A stretch of DNA of 32,373 bases, from contig CANHCT010000016.1 in NCBI GenBank assembly GCA_947459175.1, positions 1 through 32,373 of the forward strand, written 5' to 3'. Positions 1 to 7,803 of this stretch are shown piece after piece. The translations under genes were made by a program, and so were the position numbers. How positions within the stretch are numbered: position 1 is the first letter of the stretch; each line of letters starts with the position of its first letter. The notes beneath the pieces were generated by a model. It was not told where the DNA came from. It made no database searches and worked only from the letters and a program-made list of their open reading frames with translations. The DNA comes from Hymenobacteraceae bacterium (GTDB lineage Bacteria > Bacteroidota > Bacteroidia > Cytophagales > Flexibacteraceae).

Positions 1-611
1 ATATTTTCCCGGTAAATGCTCAGTTCATTGTCCAGAGCCAGCAAATGGAAATAGGCCGTTGCCACCTCAGAGATAGTGGTGGTGAGGACCAGGTTTTTGC
101 CCATCTCACCGGCAAAAAACCGGCTCATGGCTGCCTTCCTTCTGTTTTTTAATTTGCCCCAAATGTCTGCCTCCCAGGCACTTTGAAAACCCGCAGAAAA
201 ATCGGGCAGTGGATTGGGAACCTTTTGGTTTTCCCTCAGATTGGGAGAAAAGCGGGTGTCATAATTTCCCACTCCGTCCATGGTGTAATCACCGAATCGT
301 CGGATACCGCTTCCGGCATATACACTCAAATCGGGGAGGTTGTTTCCTTTGTTCAGAATTACTCCCGCACGAAACATTTGTACCCGGTTTAGGGCCAGTC
401 TGTAGTCGAAGTTGTTGCTTAATGCTTTGTCTATCAGCCTGCTCAGGGTAGAATCGAAAAACACGGAATTCCATTTCGGCAGGGTCCTGCTGAGGGAATC
501 GGAGCCGGCGCCCGGAAAACGGGAGGGCAAAGCCATTTCTGCCTTTTGCGGGGCAGGGGTTGTCCGGCAAGCTGTTAATGCCAGAAGAAAACTGTAAAAA
601 AAATACCGCAT
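1..611 (-). CDS. RND efflux outer-membrane factor, TolC/NodT-type lipoprotein (partial, C-terminus beyond window)
   Basis: The reverse strand stays open from an ATG at 609-611 to the window edge, giving about 203 N-terminal residues. The protein starts with a short hydrophobic segment ending in a lipobox (LALTAC, Cys15), so it is probably an outer-membrane lipoprotein. What follows fits the outer-membrane efflux family: an early segment with DKALSNNFDYRLALNRV (first long helix of the barrel-tunnel repeat), then a segment with FSAGFQSAWEADIWGKLKNR, close to the conserved 'WExDxxGK' region of OprM/NodT proteins, and a helix containing EVATAYFHLLALDNEL. It begins 13 bases after the pump gene's stop codon, so it is the last gene of the adaptor-pump-channel operon. 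The role is the exit duct of a tripartite efflux pump; the substrate cannot be told. Family assignment is firm, and only the C-terminal half is missing because of the window boundary. Confidence 0.9.
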   Translation of the reverse strand, partial: MRYFFYSFLLALTACRTTPAPQKAEMALPSRFPGAGSDSLSRTLPKWNSVFFDSTLSRLIDKALSNNFDYRLALNRVQMFRAGVILNKGNNLPDLSVYAGSGIRRFGDYTMDGVGNYDTRFSPNLRENQKVPNPLPDFSAGFQSAWEADIWGKLKNRRKAAMSRFFAGEMGKNLVLTTTISEVATAYFHLLALDNELSIYREN

Positions 612-624
612 TACCGGATGAAAA

Positions 625-3600
625 TCAGACTTCAACACCGGCCAGTTCTTTGTTTTCAATGGGCTGAGATTTTTTGGAAACAGAGCTTAATCCTGCAAAA
701 GCATAATAAAGACCGGGAACCAGAATGACCCCGAATAAAGTACCAAAGAGCATACCGCCTGCTGCAGAAGAGCCGATGGTCCGGTTTCCGATTTCACCGG
801 CGCCCGATGCCAGCATGAGAGGAATCAATCCTGCAATAAATGCGAATGAAGTCATGAGAATAGGTCTGAGCCGTGCACCTGCCCCGATGAGGGCTGCCTG
901 GAATACACTGAAACCTTCCTTTTGCTTCAATATGGCAAACTCCACTATGAGGATGGCATTTTTTCCGAGTAAACCAATGAGCATCACCATAGCCACCTGC
1001 GCATAAATATTGTTTTCCAGTCCGAAGAGGTACAGAAAAAACAGAGATCCGAAAATTCCGCATGGCAGTGAAATCAGCACCGGAAGGGGCAAAATGAAAC
1101 TTTCGTATTGGGCAGCAAGCAAGAGGTAAACAAAAAGCAGGCAGATGCAAAAAATGAAGACAATCTGATTGCCCGATTCGATTTCCTCTTTGGTGATACC
1201 CGAAAATTCATGCGAAAAACCTTTGGGCAAATGCCTTGCTGCTACTTCTTCAATGGCCTGTATGGCCTGGCCCGAACTGTATCCTTTTGCCGCTTCGCCG
1301 TTGAGCATAGAAGAGGTGTACATGTTGTAGCGGGTAAGTTGCTCAGGTCCGTAAACCCGCTCTATGGTGCTGAAAATGGAATAGGGAACCATCTCACCGT
1401 CCCGGTTTTTGATTCTGAGTTTCAGCACATCTTCCGGATGGGCGCGGTATTTGGGGTCCGATTGTACCATCACTTTATACATCTGCCCGAAGCGGATAAA
1501 ATTGGTGGCATAGGTAGAGCCCATCAGGATTTGCAGGTTGCTCAGGGCATCTTCTATCGAAATACCTTTTTTAGCTGCCACAGCCTGATCCACCCGAATG
1601 AGGTACTGAGGAAAGTTGGGATTGAAGCTGGTAAACACACTTTTGATTTCGGGCCTTTTCCGAAGTTCCTTCATAAAGTTTTGCGTTACCTCATCGGTCT
1701 TTCTCAGATTTCCCGAGCCGGTCTTGTCCAGAATGCGCATTTCAAATCCGCTTGCATTACCAAAGCCGGGCACGGGAGGAGGGGGGAAGAACTGAATATC
1801 CGCATCCTGAATGTGGGAGGTTTTTTCTTCCAATACGGCAATGATGTCCCGTGCTGATTCTTTCCTGTCGTTCCATGATTTCAGGTTGATGGTGCTCATA
1901 CCGAAAGAAGCCCCCGAGCCATCGGTCATCATGCTGAATCCGGCCAGACTGGATACGGTTTCCACAGATTTCAGTTCCAGGGCGGCACGGTCTATTTCGT
2001 TCATTACTTCTTCGGTCCTTTCCAGGGTTGCACCGTTTGGGGTGGTCACATTGGCATAAATGGTGCCCTGGTCTTCCGTTGGGATAAATCCCGTAGGGAG
2101 AATGCGTGCCATGCCCCAGACCGAGATTGAAAAAACAATCAATATTCCGAAAGTGACCATCCTTCTGGAGATAAACAATTCCAAAAGTCGCTTGTAACGG
2201 AATGAAAGTCGGTCGTAAGCCCGGTTGAATCCGTCAAAGAAGCGATCCAATACATTTTTCTTTTTATTGGAGGAATGGGGTTTCAGCAACAAGGCGCATA
2301 AAGCCGGGGTAAGCGTAAGGGCATTGATGCCCGAAATGACAATGGAAATGGCCATGGTCACCGAAAATTGCCGGTAAAAAACTCCGACAGGTCCGGAGAG
2401 AAATGCCACAGGAATAAATACGGCCGACATGACCAGTGTAATGGCCACAATGGGACCGGAAATTTCCCTCATGGCCATGAAAGCTGCGGTTCTGGCATCA
2501 CAATGATGCTCTTCCATCTTGGCATGAACAGCTTCAACCACCACTATGGCATCATCGATGACCACTCCGATGGCCAGCACCAATGCGAAAAGGGTTAGCA
2601 GGTTGATGGAAAAGCCGAAAAGTTCCATAAAGGCAAAAGTTCCTATCAAGGCGACAGGAACGGCCAGAACGGGAATGAGCGTGGAGCGCCAGTCCTGAAG
2701 GAAAAGAAAAACCACCAAAGCAACCAGAATGAATGCCTCAATCAGGGTCTTTTTTACCTCAAATACAGATGCATCCAGAAAGCGGGATACATCGTAGGAA
2801 ATGGTGTAGCTCATACCCGGAGGAAAAGATTTCTCCTTCAGCAGGGCCAGCCGGGATTTCACATTGGCAATCACCTCACGGGCATTGGAGCCGGGCCTTT
2901 GTTTCATGATGATGGCAGCCGATGGTTTGCCGTTCTCCTTCGATAAAACATCATAATCCAATGATCCAAATTCAATTTCGGCAATGTCTTTCAGTCGGAG
3001 TAAATCCCCGTTGGGTGAAACCTTGACTACCAGGTTTTCATATTGTTCCTTTTGTGTAAATTTCCCGGTGTATTTCAATACATATTGAAGCGATTGGGCC
3101 TTTCTGCCTGAGCTTTCCCCTATTTTTCCGGGTGCTGCCTCAACATTTTGCTGTCTCAGGGCTGTCACAACATCCTGTGCCGAAAGTTCATATGCATCCA
3201 AAACCTGGGGTTTCAGCCATACCCGCATGGAATATTCCCGTTGTCCCATGATGTCGGCAAATCCCACTCCGTCAATTCTTTTCAGTTCGGCTAAAACATT
3301 GATATCGGCAAAGTTGTAAATGAATTTTTCATCCAGACTGGTGTCTTCGCTCACCAGATTGAGGTACATGAGCATGCTGTTTACCTCTTTCTCGGTTTGA
3401 ACTCCGGCCTTCAGAACTTCCTGCGGCAATTCATCCAAAATGGTAGAAACCCGGTTTTGAACATTCACTGCAGCCAGATCCGGATTGGTTCCTACTTTGA
3501 AATAAACCGTGATGATGCTGGTTCCGTCATTTCCGGATACTGAGGTCATGTACGACATGCCGGGTACTCCGTTTATGGCCCTTTCCAAAGGCGTAACCAC

Positions 3601-3780
3601 GGCTTTGGAGCAGACCTCGGCATTGGCTCCCACATATTTGGTGGTAACCGAAACAGCGGGCGGCGCAATATCCGGATATTGGGTTACAGGTAAACCCGTA
3701 AGGGCCAGAAGTCCTAACAGGACAATGAATACCGATATTACAAGAGATAAAACAGGCCTTCGGATGAATAAACCTACCAT
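625..3780 (-). CDS. RND family hydrophobic/amphiphilic efflux pump inner-membrane subunit (AcrB/HAE1-type)
   Basis: A complete 1051-aa protein, the normal length for HAE1 pumps, with an ATG start. Visible hallmarks: N-terminal FIRRPVLSLVISVFIVLLG (first membrane helix), a large periplasmic loop, the proton-relay pair Asp409-Asp410 in the fourth-helix motif GVVIDDAIVVVE, and the matching Lys in LLGKNAILIVEFA near the tenth helix. The Gly/Pro-rich porter segment FFPPPPVPGFG is also typical. It would be an inner-membrane trimer that uses the proton gradient to expel drugs, detergents or lipophilic metabolites through the adaptor and channel encoded beside it. It lies 8 bases after the adaptor's stop codon and 13 bases before the channel gene. 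No TetR/AraR-type regulator is adjacent. Substrate range cannot be inferred. Confidence 0.95.
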   Translation of the reverse strand: MVGLFIRRPVLSLVISVFIVLLGLLALTGLPVTQYPDIAPPAVSVTTKYVGANAEVCSKAVVTPLERAINGVPGMSYMTSVSGNDGTSIITVYFKVGTNPDLAAVNVQNRVSTILDELPQEVLKAGVQTEKEVNSMLMYLNLVSEDTSLDEKFIYNFADINVLAELKRIDGVGFADIMGQREYSMRVWLKPQVLDAYELSAQDVVTALRQQNVEAAPGKIGESSGRKAQSLQYVLKYTGKFTQKEQYENLVVKVSPNGDLLRLKDIAEIEFGSLDYDVLSKENGKPSAAIIMKQRPGSNAREVIANVKSRLALLKEKSFPPGMSYTISYDVSRFLDASVFEVKKTLIEAFILVALVVFLFLQDWRSTLIPVLAVPVALIGTFAFMELFGFSINLLTLFALVLAIGVVIDDAIVVVEAVHAKMEEHHCDARTAAFMAMREISGPIVAITLVMSAVFIPVAFLSGPVGVFYRQFSVTMAISIVISGINALTLTPALCALLLKPHSSNKKKNVLDRFFDGFNRAYDRLSFRYKRLLELFISRRMVTFGILIVFSISVWGMARILPTGFIPTEDQGTIYANVTTPNGATLERTEEVMNEIDRAALELKSVETVSSLAGFSMMTDGSGASFGMSTINLKSWNDRKESARDIIAVLEEKTSHIQDADIQFFPPPPVPGFGNASGFEMRILDKTGSGNLRKTDEVTQNFMKELRKRPEIKSVFTSFNPNFPQYLIRVDQAVAAKKGISIEDALSNLQILMGSTYATNFIRFGQMYKVMVQSDPKYRAHPEDVLKLRIKNRDGEMVPYSIFSTIERVYGPEQLTRYNMYTSSMLNGEAAKGYSSGQAIQAIEEVAARHLPKGFSHEFSGITKEEIESGNQIVFIFCICLLFVYLLLAAQYESFILPLPVLISLPCGIFGSLFFLYLFGLENNIYAQVAMVMLIGLLGKNAILIVEFAILKQKEGFSVFQAALIGAGARLRPILMTSFAFIAGLIPLMLASGAGEIGNRTIGSSAAGGMLFGTLFGVILVPGLYYAFAGLSSVSKKSQPIENKELAGVEV

Positions 3781-3788
3781 GGTGATGT

Positions 3789-4928
3789 TTATTTGGATGC
3801 CAGTTCTTTTAAAATTTCTTTCATCGCAATGAACCTCGGGTTGATAACCGAGCCATCACCCACATTCTGAATCCCTTCGTACACAATCATGTCCTTGTCT
3901 TTCAGGCCTTTGCTGATGATGAAAAGATGAGAAAGGCGGTGGCTTGCTGTTACATTACGGATTTCGAGTTTGTTGTCCTTATTCACCACATACACATACA
4001 GTTTGTCCTGAATTTCAAAGGTGGCTTTTTGGGGAATGGCCAGAACATTGATGAGTCTTTTGGTCATCCTTACCTTGCCGCTGGCGCCATGCTTCAGGAT
4101 TTTATCCGGATTGGGAAACCGGGCACGAAATGCAATGTTGCCTGTTGATCCGTCAATTTCTCCTTCAATGGTTTCAATTCTGCCCGATTGCTCATGCATT
4201 TTGCCGTCGGCCAATATGAGGTCAACTTTTTTAGAGCCGGTGGAATCCTTCAGTGAGTTTTCGGCATAAGCGAGGTATTCTTTTTCCGAAACATCGAAAT
4301 AGGCAAATACATGATTGTTCTCCGAAATCGAGGTGAGCAGGCTTCCTTCATCGATCAGCGATCCGATTTTAAATGGAATCCGGTTGATGAATCCATTGAA
4401 AGGGGCCCGGATTTGGGTGTAGGATAATTTATGTTCAGCCGCTTCTTCATTGGCCAACGCTTCCTCTACTTTGGCATTGGCCGAGGCGAATTTATTTTTG
4501 GCAATTTCCAGTTCAGTAGAGGAAACCACATTTTTCCAAAACAGCTGGGTTACATTGGTGAGTTCAATTTCGGCAGAACGCGCCTCTGATGCAGCAATCC
4601 GGTAAATCGCTTTGGTCCGGTTGAGTTCTTCCCGGTAGCCGGCTTCATTGATTTTAAAAAGCAATTGGCCTTCCCGGACATATTGCCCTTCGTCTGCAAA
4701 AATTTTTTCGAGATACCCCGAAACCTGGGCCCGGATTTCCACATTCTGAACCGCAGCAATTTCGGCAACATAGTCGGTGTGGAGGTTGGTATCAATCGAA
4801 ATTACCCTGGTTACCGGTATGGTCTCCGGCGCAGGCGGGGTTTCAGGACCGCCGGTGCAGGCCAGCAGTAAAAAACAAACTGCAGAACAGTAAAGCGATG
4901 GTTGAAAAAGTTTAATCAATGGTATCAC
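3789..4928 (-). CDS. RND efflux periplasmic adaptor (membrane fusion protein, AcrA/MexA-like lipoprotein)
   Basis: A 379-aa adaptor. The signal peptide ends in FLLLAC, so Cys24 should be lipidated and the protein tethered to the inner membrane. Order of domains: beta-barrel/lipoyl N-half with VEIRAQVSGYLEKIFADEGQ (about residues 62-82), a coiled-coil hairpin rich in Glu/Ala/Lys (about 105-165), the second lipoyl half with YTQIRAPFNGFINRI, a beta-barrel, and a membrane-proximal domain. The start used is GTG (4926-4928). An in-frame TAA lies immediately before it, so translation cannot begin further upstream; a TTG three codons later is an alternative. It is the first gene of the operon and the adaptor that joins pump and channel. 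Family certain, start fairly certain. Confidence 0.93.
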   Translation of the reverse strand: MIPLIKLFQPSLYCSAVCFLLLACTGGPETPPAPETIPVTRVISIDTNLHTDYVAEIAAVQNVEIRAQVSGYLEKIFADEGQYVREGQLLFKINEAGYREELNRTKAIYRIAASEARSAEIELTNVTQLFWKNVVSSTELEIAKNKFASANAKVEEALANEEAAEHKLSYTQIRAPFNGFINRIPFKIGSLIDEGSLLTSISENNHVFAYFDVSEKEYLAYAENSLKDSTGSKKVDLILADGKMHEQSGRIETIEGEIDGSTGNIAFRARFPNPDKILKHGASGKVRMTKRLINVLAIPQKATFEIQDKLYVYVVNKDNKLEIRNVTASHRLSHLFIISKGLKDKDMIVYEGIQNVGDGSVINPRFIAMKEILKELASK

Positions 4929-4944
4929 TTAAGATTTCAGACTG

Positions 4945-4952
4945 CAAACCTA
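4945..4952 (-). promoter_or_regulatory. Possible -7 promoter box of the efflux operon
   Basis: On the reverse strand this reads TAGGTTTG, an exact match to the Bacteroidetes -7 element TAnnTTTG, 16 bases upstream of the adaptor's GTG. I find no TTTG at the expected distance for a -33 element, so this is a partial match only. Confidence 0.3.
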
Positions 4953-5226
4953 AATAGGAAAAAAAACGGAAGCTTTTGCCTTAATAATCATTTAAGGATT
5001 GCCGAATGGAGTTTTTTATTGTAATATATTTATTATCAGGATTTTAAAGTTATTTTTTGGTTCGAAAATCTCCTTTTTCCTGTTGTTGAACCGTTGGAAA
5101 TTAAAAAAAAATTAAGGCCTGATTCCGAAGGCAGCAGCAGGGGTGTGATTGGGTGGCAATGATTGTACAGAAATTCTGCTGCCCTGCGAGTCAGCACTAT
5201 CCTTTTTTCTTTTTACTTTTCTGTTG

Positions 5227-5234
5227 TACCCTTG
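5227..5234 (+). promoter_or_regulatory. Weak -7-like promoter box before xdhC
   Basis: Reads TACCCTTG, one mismatch from TAnnTTTG, 20 bases before the ATG. No clear -33 partner is present. Position is right, but the match alone is weak. Confidence 0.25.
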
Positions 5235-5254
5235 CCTATTGAAATTCCATTTTC

Positions 5255-6220
5255 ATGGATATCTGGACCTTTATTTCCGAAAAAATTCATTCCGGAGCGC
5301 GTATTTTTCTTTTGTATGTGCTCGAAAGTCAGGGCAGTTCGCCCGGCAGGCGGGGATTTAAAATGGCAGTGGCCTCGGATGGCAGTTTTACAGGCACCAT
5401 CGGCGGCGGCATTATGGAATTTAAAATGGTAGAAAAGGCAAAGGCCTTGCTTTCCAACGGGCAGTTTGAATTGGAGGCCACCTATCAGTACCACGACAAA
5501 GCCCATGGCACCGACCAATCGGGGATGATTTGTTCCGGCAGCCAATTTCTGGTTTTTGTGCCGCTTTCTGCGGCTGAACTTCCTTTTGTCCAGTCTGTTA
5601 TGGCGGCCCTTCGTGAAGAAAAACCTGTATCCCTCCGGGTTTCGCCCGAAGGGATCTCTTTGGCAGAGTACCTTGCCGACGAATGGGAAATCCGGTCGGA
5701 GAAAGACTGGATTTCTGTGGAAAGCTTAAAAAAGCAACCCGTGATCCACATCATCGGCGGGGGGCATGTGAGCCTGGCCCTGAGCGAACTGATGCGCTAT
5801 CTGGGCTTTTATATTTTTGTTTACGATGACAGACCCGGACTTTCTACACTGAAAGAAAACCATTTTGCAGACGAAAAATTTGAAGTAGATTACAATAGGG
5901 CAGGGGATTGGCTTAAGGCAAAATCTTCTGATTTTGTGGTGATTATGACCGTAGGATACAGAACCGACAAGCTCATTCTGCGGCAATTGCTGGGCAAAAA
6001 TTTTTTCTACCTGGGCATGCTGGGGAGTGAAAATAAAATTGAAACCCTGATGGCCGAACTGAAAGCTGAAGGTTTTGAGGAAGAAGACTTGGCGGGGATT
6101 CATGCGCCCATAGGCTTGATGATATACAGCCAAACCACACGGGAGATTGCCGTGAGCATTGCAGCCGAAATCATAATGGAAAAAAATAAGAATCTGCCCG
6201 GTGGAAGGGGCCAAAAATAA
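5255..6220 (+). CDS. XdhC/CoxI family molybdoenzyme maturation protein
   Basis: A 321-aa protein with the two-domain layout of the XdhC/CoxI family. The N-terminal XdhC_CoxI domain (about residues 10-110) has ESQGSSPGRRG, the TIGGG turn and a Cys-containing MICSG motif. The C-terminal XdhC_C Rossmann domain (about 165-310) begins with VIHIIGGGHVSLAL and ends with the family signature HAPIGLMIYSQTTREIAVSI. In characterised relatives this protein binds molybdenum cofactor, promotes its sulfuration and delivers it to xanthine dehydrogenase-type hydroxylases. No molybdoenzyme subunit gene lies in this window. Its stop codon (6218-6220) directly abuts the ATG of the next gene, so it should be the first gene of a three-gene operon. 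Family assignment is firm; the client enzyme is unknown. Confidence 0.9.
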   Translation: MDIWTFISEKIHSGARIFLLYVLESQGSSPGRRGFKMAVASDGSFTGTIGGGIMEFKMVEKAKALLSNGQFELEATYQYHDKAHGTDQSGMICSGSQFLVFVPLSAAELPFVQSVMAALREEKPVSLRVSPEGISLAEYLADEWEIRSEKDWISVESLKKQPVIHIIGGGHVSLALSELMRYLGFYIFVYDDRPGLSTLKENHFADEKFEVDYNRAGDWLKAKSSDFVVIMTVGYRTDKLILRQLLGKNFFYLGMLGSENKIETLMAELKAEGFEEEDLAGIHAPIGLMIYSQTTREIAVSIAAEIIMEKNKNLPGGRGQK

Positions 6221-7240
6221 ATGATGATACAAACCAATAAAGAGTTGGCGATCACCCGGATAACGGCACTTTGGGCGCTCAGCGAATCCGGAATGGGAGG
6301 GGTGCTCCATGCCCTGCGGGTGCCTTTTACCGGGATTTTTGCCGGGGGTTTTGCCCTCATTATGCTTTGCCTTCTTGCCCATTTTTCAGACCGCAATCCT
6401 GCCAAAATGCTTTCGGCCCTTTTGGTGGTGTTGCTGATTAAAGCCGGTGTAAGTCCCCATTCTCCTTTTCCTGCTTATTTTGCAGTTTCCTTTCAGGCTT
6501 TTGTTTCTATACTGATTTACAGGTTTTTGGGGATTCATTTTTTCTCCGTTTTCCTTGCCTGCCTCATTGCGCTGCTGGAGTCTGCCTTTCAGAAATTGAT
6601 TTTTCTTACCCTGTTTTTTGGTGAAAATATCTGGGTGGCCACCGACAAAATGATGGCCCATGCAGGCAAGCAAGTGGGTATGACGGTAGAAAACGGGTCT
6701 TTACTCGCCATGGGCATATACACGGGCATTTATTTTTTTGCTGCCATTCCTGTGAGCGTTCTCACCATCCGGCTTTTCCGAAAAATATCATCGGGCGAAA
6801 GTGCGCCTCCTTTGCCTGAATTCGACCCGCAGCCGGCTTCTTTTTTGGCAAGCGGCACCCGAAAAAGCAATCGCCAAGTCTTTATTTGGCTGTTTATTTT
6901 AACGGCGCTTTCTCTTGCGTTGTATGTGTTCAGGTCAGATCAAAAGTCATTCATCATGGACCTGACGAAAACCTTGGTTTGGTCCTTTTCGGCCCTGCTG
7001 ATTTGGTTTGTTTTACTCAATCCCTTTCTTGTTTTTCTCATAAAGCGATTCCTCAGCAGCAAAAGGCAAGGCCTTCAATCTCAGATCAATGAAGCGTTGG
7101 GCATTTTTCCGGCTTTTTCACGCATCAATGCTCTGGCATGGCAGCATTCTGCAGGAAAGCGGGGCTTTTTTCGCCTTCCGGAGTATCTTTTTCTGCTGCT
7201 TGTCTGGTGTTTAACTTATCCTTCAGAAAATCAGTCGTGA
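6221..7240 (+). CDS. Polytopic membrane protein of unknown function, coupled to XdhC and a P-loop NTPase
   Basis: A 339-aa integral membrane protein that I do not recognise. Hydrophobic segments are visible at about residues 36-54, 62-76, 84-104, 107-133, 160-184, 220-236, 251-275 and 321-333, with possibly one more at 12-30. A hydrophilic Pro/Ser-rich loop (about 188-218) divides it into two halves. The N-terminal half, with short helices, Gly-rich turns (GVLHALRVPFTGIFAGGFAL) and many small residues, looks loosely like an ECF-transporter substrate-binding component. The second half has an NPFLVFLIKRFLSSKR segment that could be cytoplasmic-facing. Both resemblances are impressions, not established homology. 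It starts immediately after xdhC and overlaps the NTPase gene by 4 bases, which implies coordinated translation of all three. A transport or sensing role linked to molybdoenzyme maturation is inference only. Confidence 0.75.
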   Translation: MMIQTNKELAITRITALWALSESGMGGVLHALRVPFTGIFAGGFALIMLCLLAHFSDRNPAKMLSALLVVLLIKAGVSPHSPFPAYFAVSFQAFVSILIYRFLGIHFFSVFLACLIALLESAFQKLIFLTLFFGENIWVATDKMMAHAGKQVGMTVENGSLLAMGIYTGIYFFAAIPVSVLTIRLFRKISSGESAPPLPEFDPQPASFLASGTRKSNRQVFIWLFILTALSLALYVFRSDQKSFIMDLTKTLVWSFSALLIWFVLLNPFLVFLIKRFLSSKRQGLQSQINEALGIFPAFSRINALAWQHSAGKRGFFRLPEYLFLLLVWCLTYPSENQS

Positions 7241-7704
7241 GCATATTAATTTTGTCGGGACCAGTACATTCAGGTAAAACCACGGGCTTGCAAAACTGGA
7301 TGCGAAAGCAGGGCAATGTGCACGGGCTGCTGATGCCGGAAGGAGAGGAGGGCCGCTTTTTTGAGTTTTTTCCGGATGGCATCCGTTTTCCTGCTTTTTT
7401 TCAGGAAGGAAAAGAACAAGAAAAAATGGAAATCGGCCGGTTTGTATTCTCTGAAAATGCCTTTGCCAAGGCCAATGATTTTCTGCTCCGTAAAGCCGGG
7501 GAAAAGCCGGACCTGATGGTGGCAGACGAACTTGGAAAACTGGAAATGGAAAATAAAGGATTGGCACCCGGAATTCAGGCTTTGATTGCCGCTTATAAGA
7601 TAGGTCCCGGCAGCCTTATTCTGGTCATCCGCGAGTCGCTCCTGGAACCGGCAATTGAGAAATTCGGCCTGCAAGGCTCTATCCGGATCAGTGGCTTTTT
7701 TTGA
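7237..7704 (+). CDS. THEP1-like P-loop nucleoside-triphosphatase
   Basis: A 155-aa protein starting at GTG 7237, where GTGA overlaps the previous gene's stop; upstream in-frame codons exist but would overlap that gene by about 100 bases and add a sequence without family character. Walker A is GPVHSGKT at residues 8-15, right at the N-terminus. Walker B is LMVADE (93-98), followed by LGKLEMENKG, which matches the DEiGkME pattern of the THEP1 NTPase family. There is no ABC signature, so it is not an ABC ATPase. THEP1 proteins hydrolyse nucleoside triphosphates slowly, and their physiological role is poorly defined. Related NTPases are also found beside molybdenum genes (DUF2478 group), so either assignment is possible. 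The overlap with the membrane protein gene suggests a shared task. Confidence 0.75.
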   Translation: MSILILSGPVHSGKTTGLQNWMRKQGNVHGLLMPEGEEGRFFEFFPDGIRFPAFFQEGKEQEKMEIGRFVFSENAFAKANDFLLRKAGEKPDLMVADELGKLEMENKGLAPGIQALIAAYKIGPGSLILVIRESLLEPAIEKFGLQGSIRISGFF

Positions 7705-7764
7705 ACCTGTGCATAATTCGGGTTGAATGGATTTTTTTTCATTTGTATTCATTTGAAAAAAACC

Positions 7765-7795
7765 TTTGAAACTGAAAGAACATCTGCCAGATTTG
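7765..7795 (+). promoter_or_regulatory. Candidate Bacteroidetes promoter for the LysM gene
   Basis: TTTG at 7765-7768, a 19-base spacer, then CAGATTTG at 7788-7795, one base off TAnnTTTG. It ends 8 bases before the ATG at 7804 and supports that start over the longer reading frame. The leader would be only a few bases long, which keeps this tentative. Confidence 0.4.
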
Positions 7796-7803
7796 CAATC
7801 AGA

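Larger units (their letters stand above)
4929..5254. other. Divergent intergenic region between efflux operon and xdhC cassette
   Basis: This 326 bp stretch separates two divergently transcribed units. It is A+T-rich in its left part, with poly-A and poly-T runs around 5013-5060 and 5102-5114, and G+C-richer from about 5115 to 5200. It contains the candidate -7 boxes listed separately on each strand. I see no ORF with coding character, no regulator gene, and no strong inverted repeat. Confidence 0.6.

Noticed and set aside
1108-1857. Long plus-strand frame (249 codons) inside the RND pump gene
   Set aside because: It lies entirely on the opposite strand of a clear 1051-aa efflux pump and has no family-like motif; it is a shadow frame.
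5726-6382. Reverse-strand frame of 218 codons across xdhC
   Set aside because: Antisense to an intact XdhC protein with full family signatures; composition (many His, Gln, Pro) is that of an antisense frame.
7138-7236. Longer N-terminus for the THEP1-like NTPase
   Set aside because: It would overlap the membrane protein gene by about 100 bases and put 33 non-family residues before a Walker A motif that normally sits at the very N-terminus.
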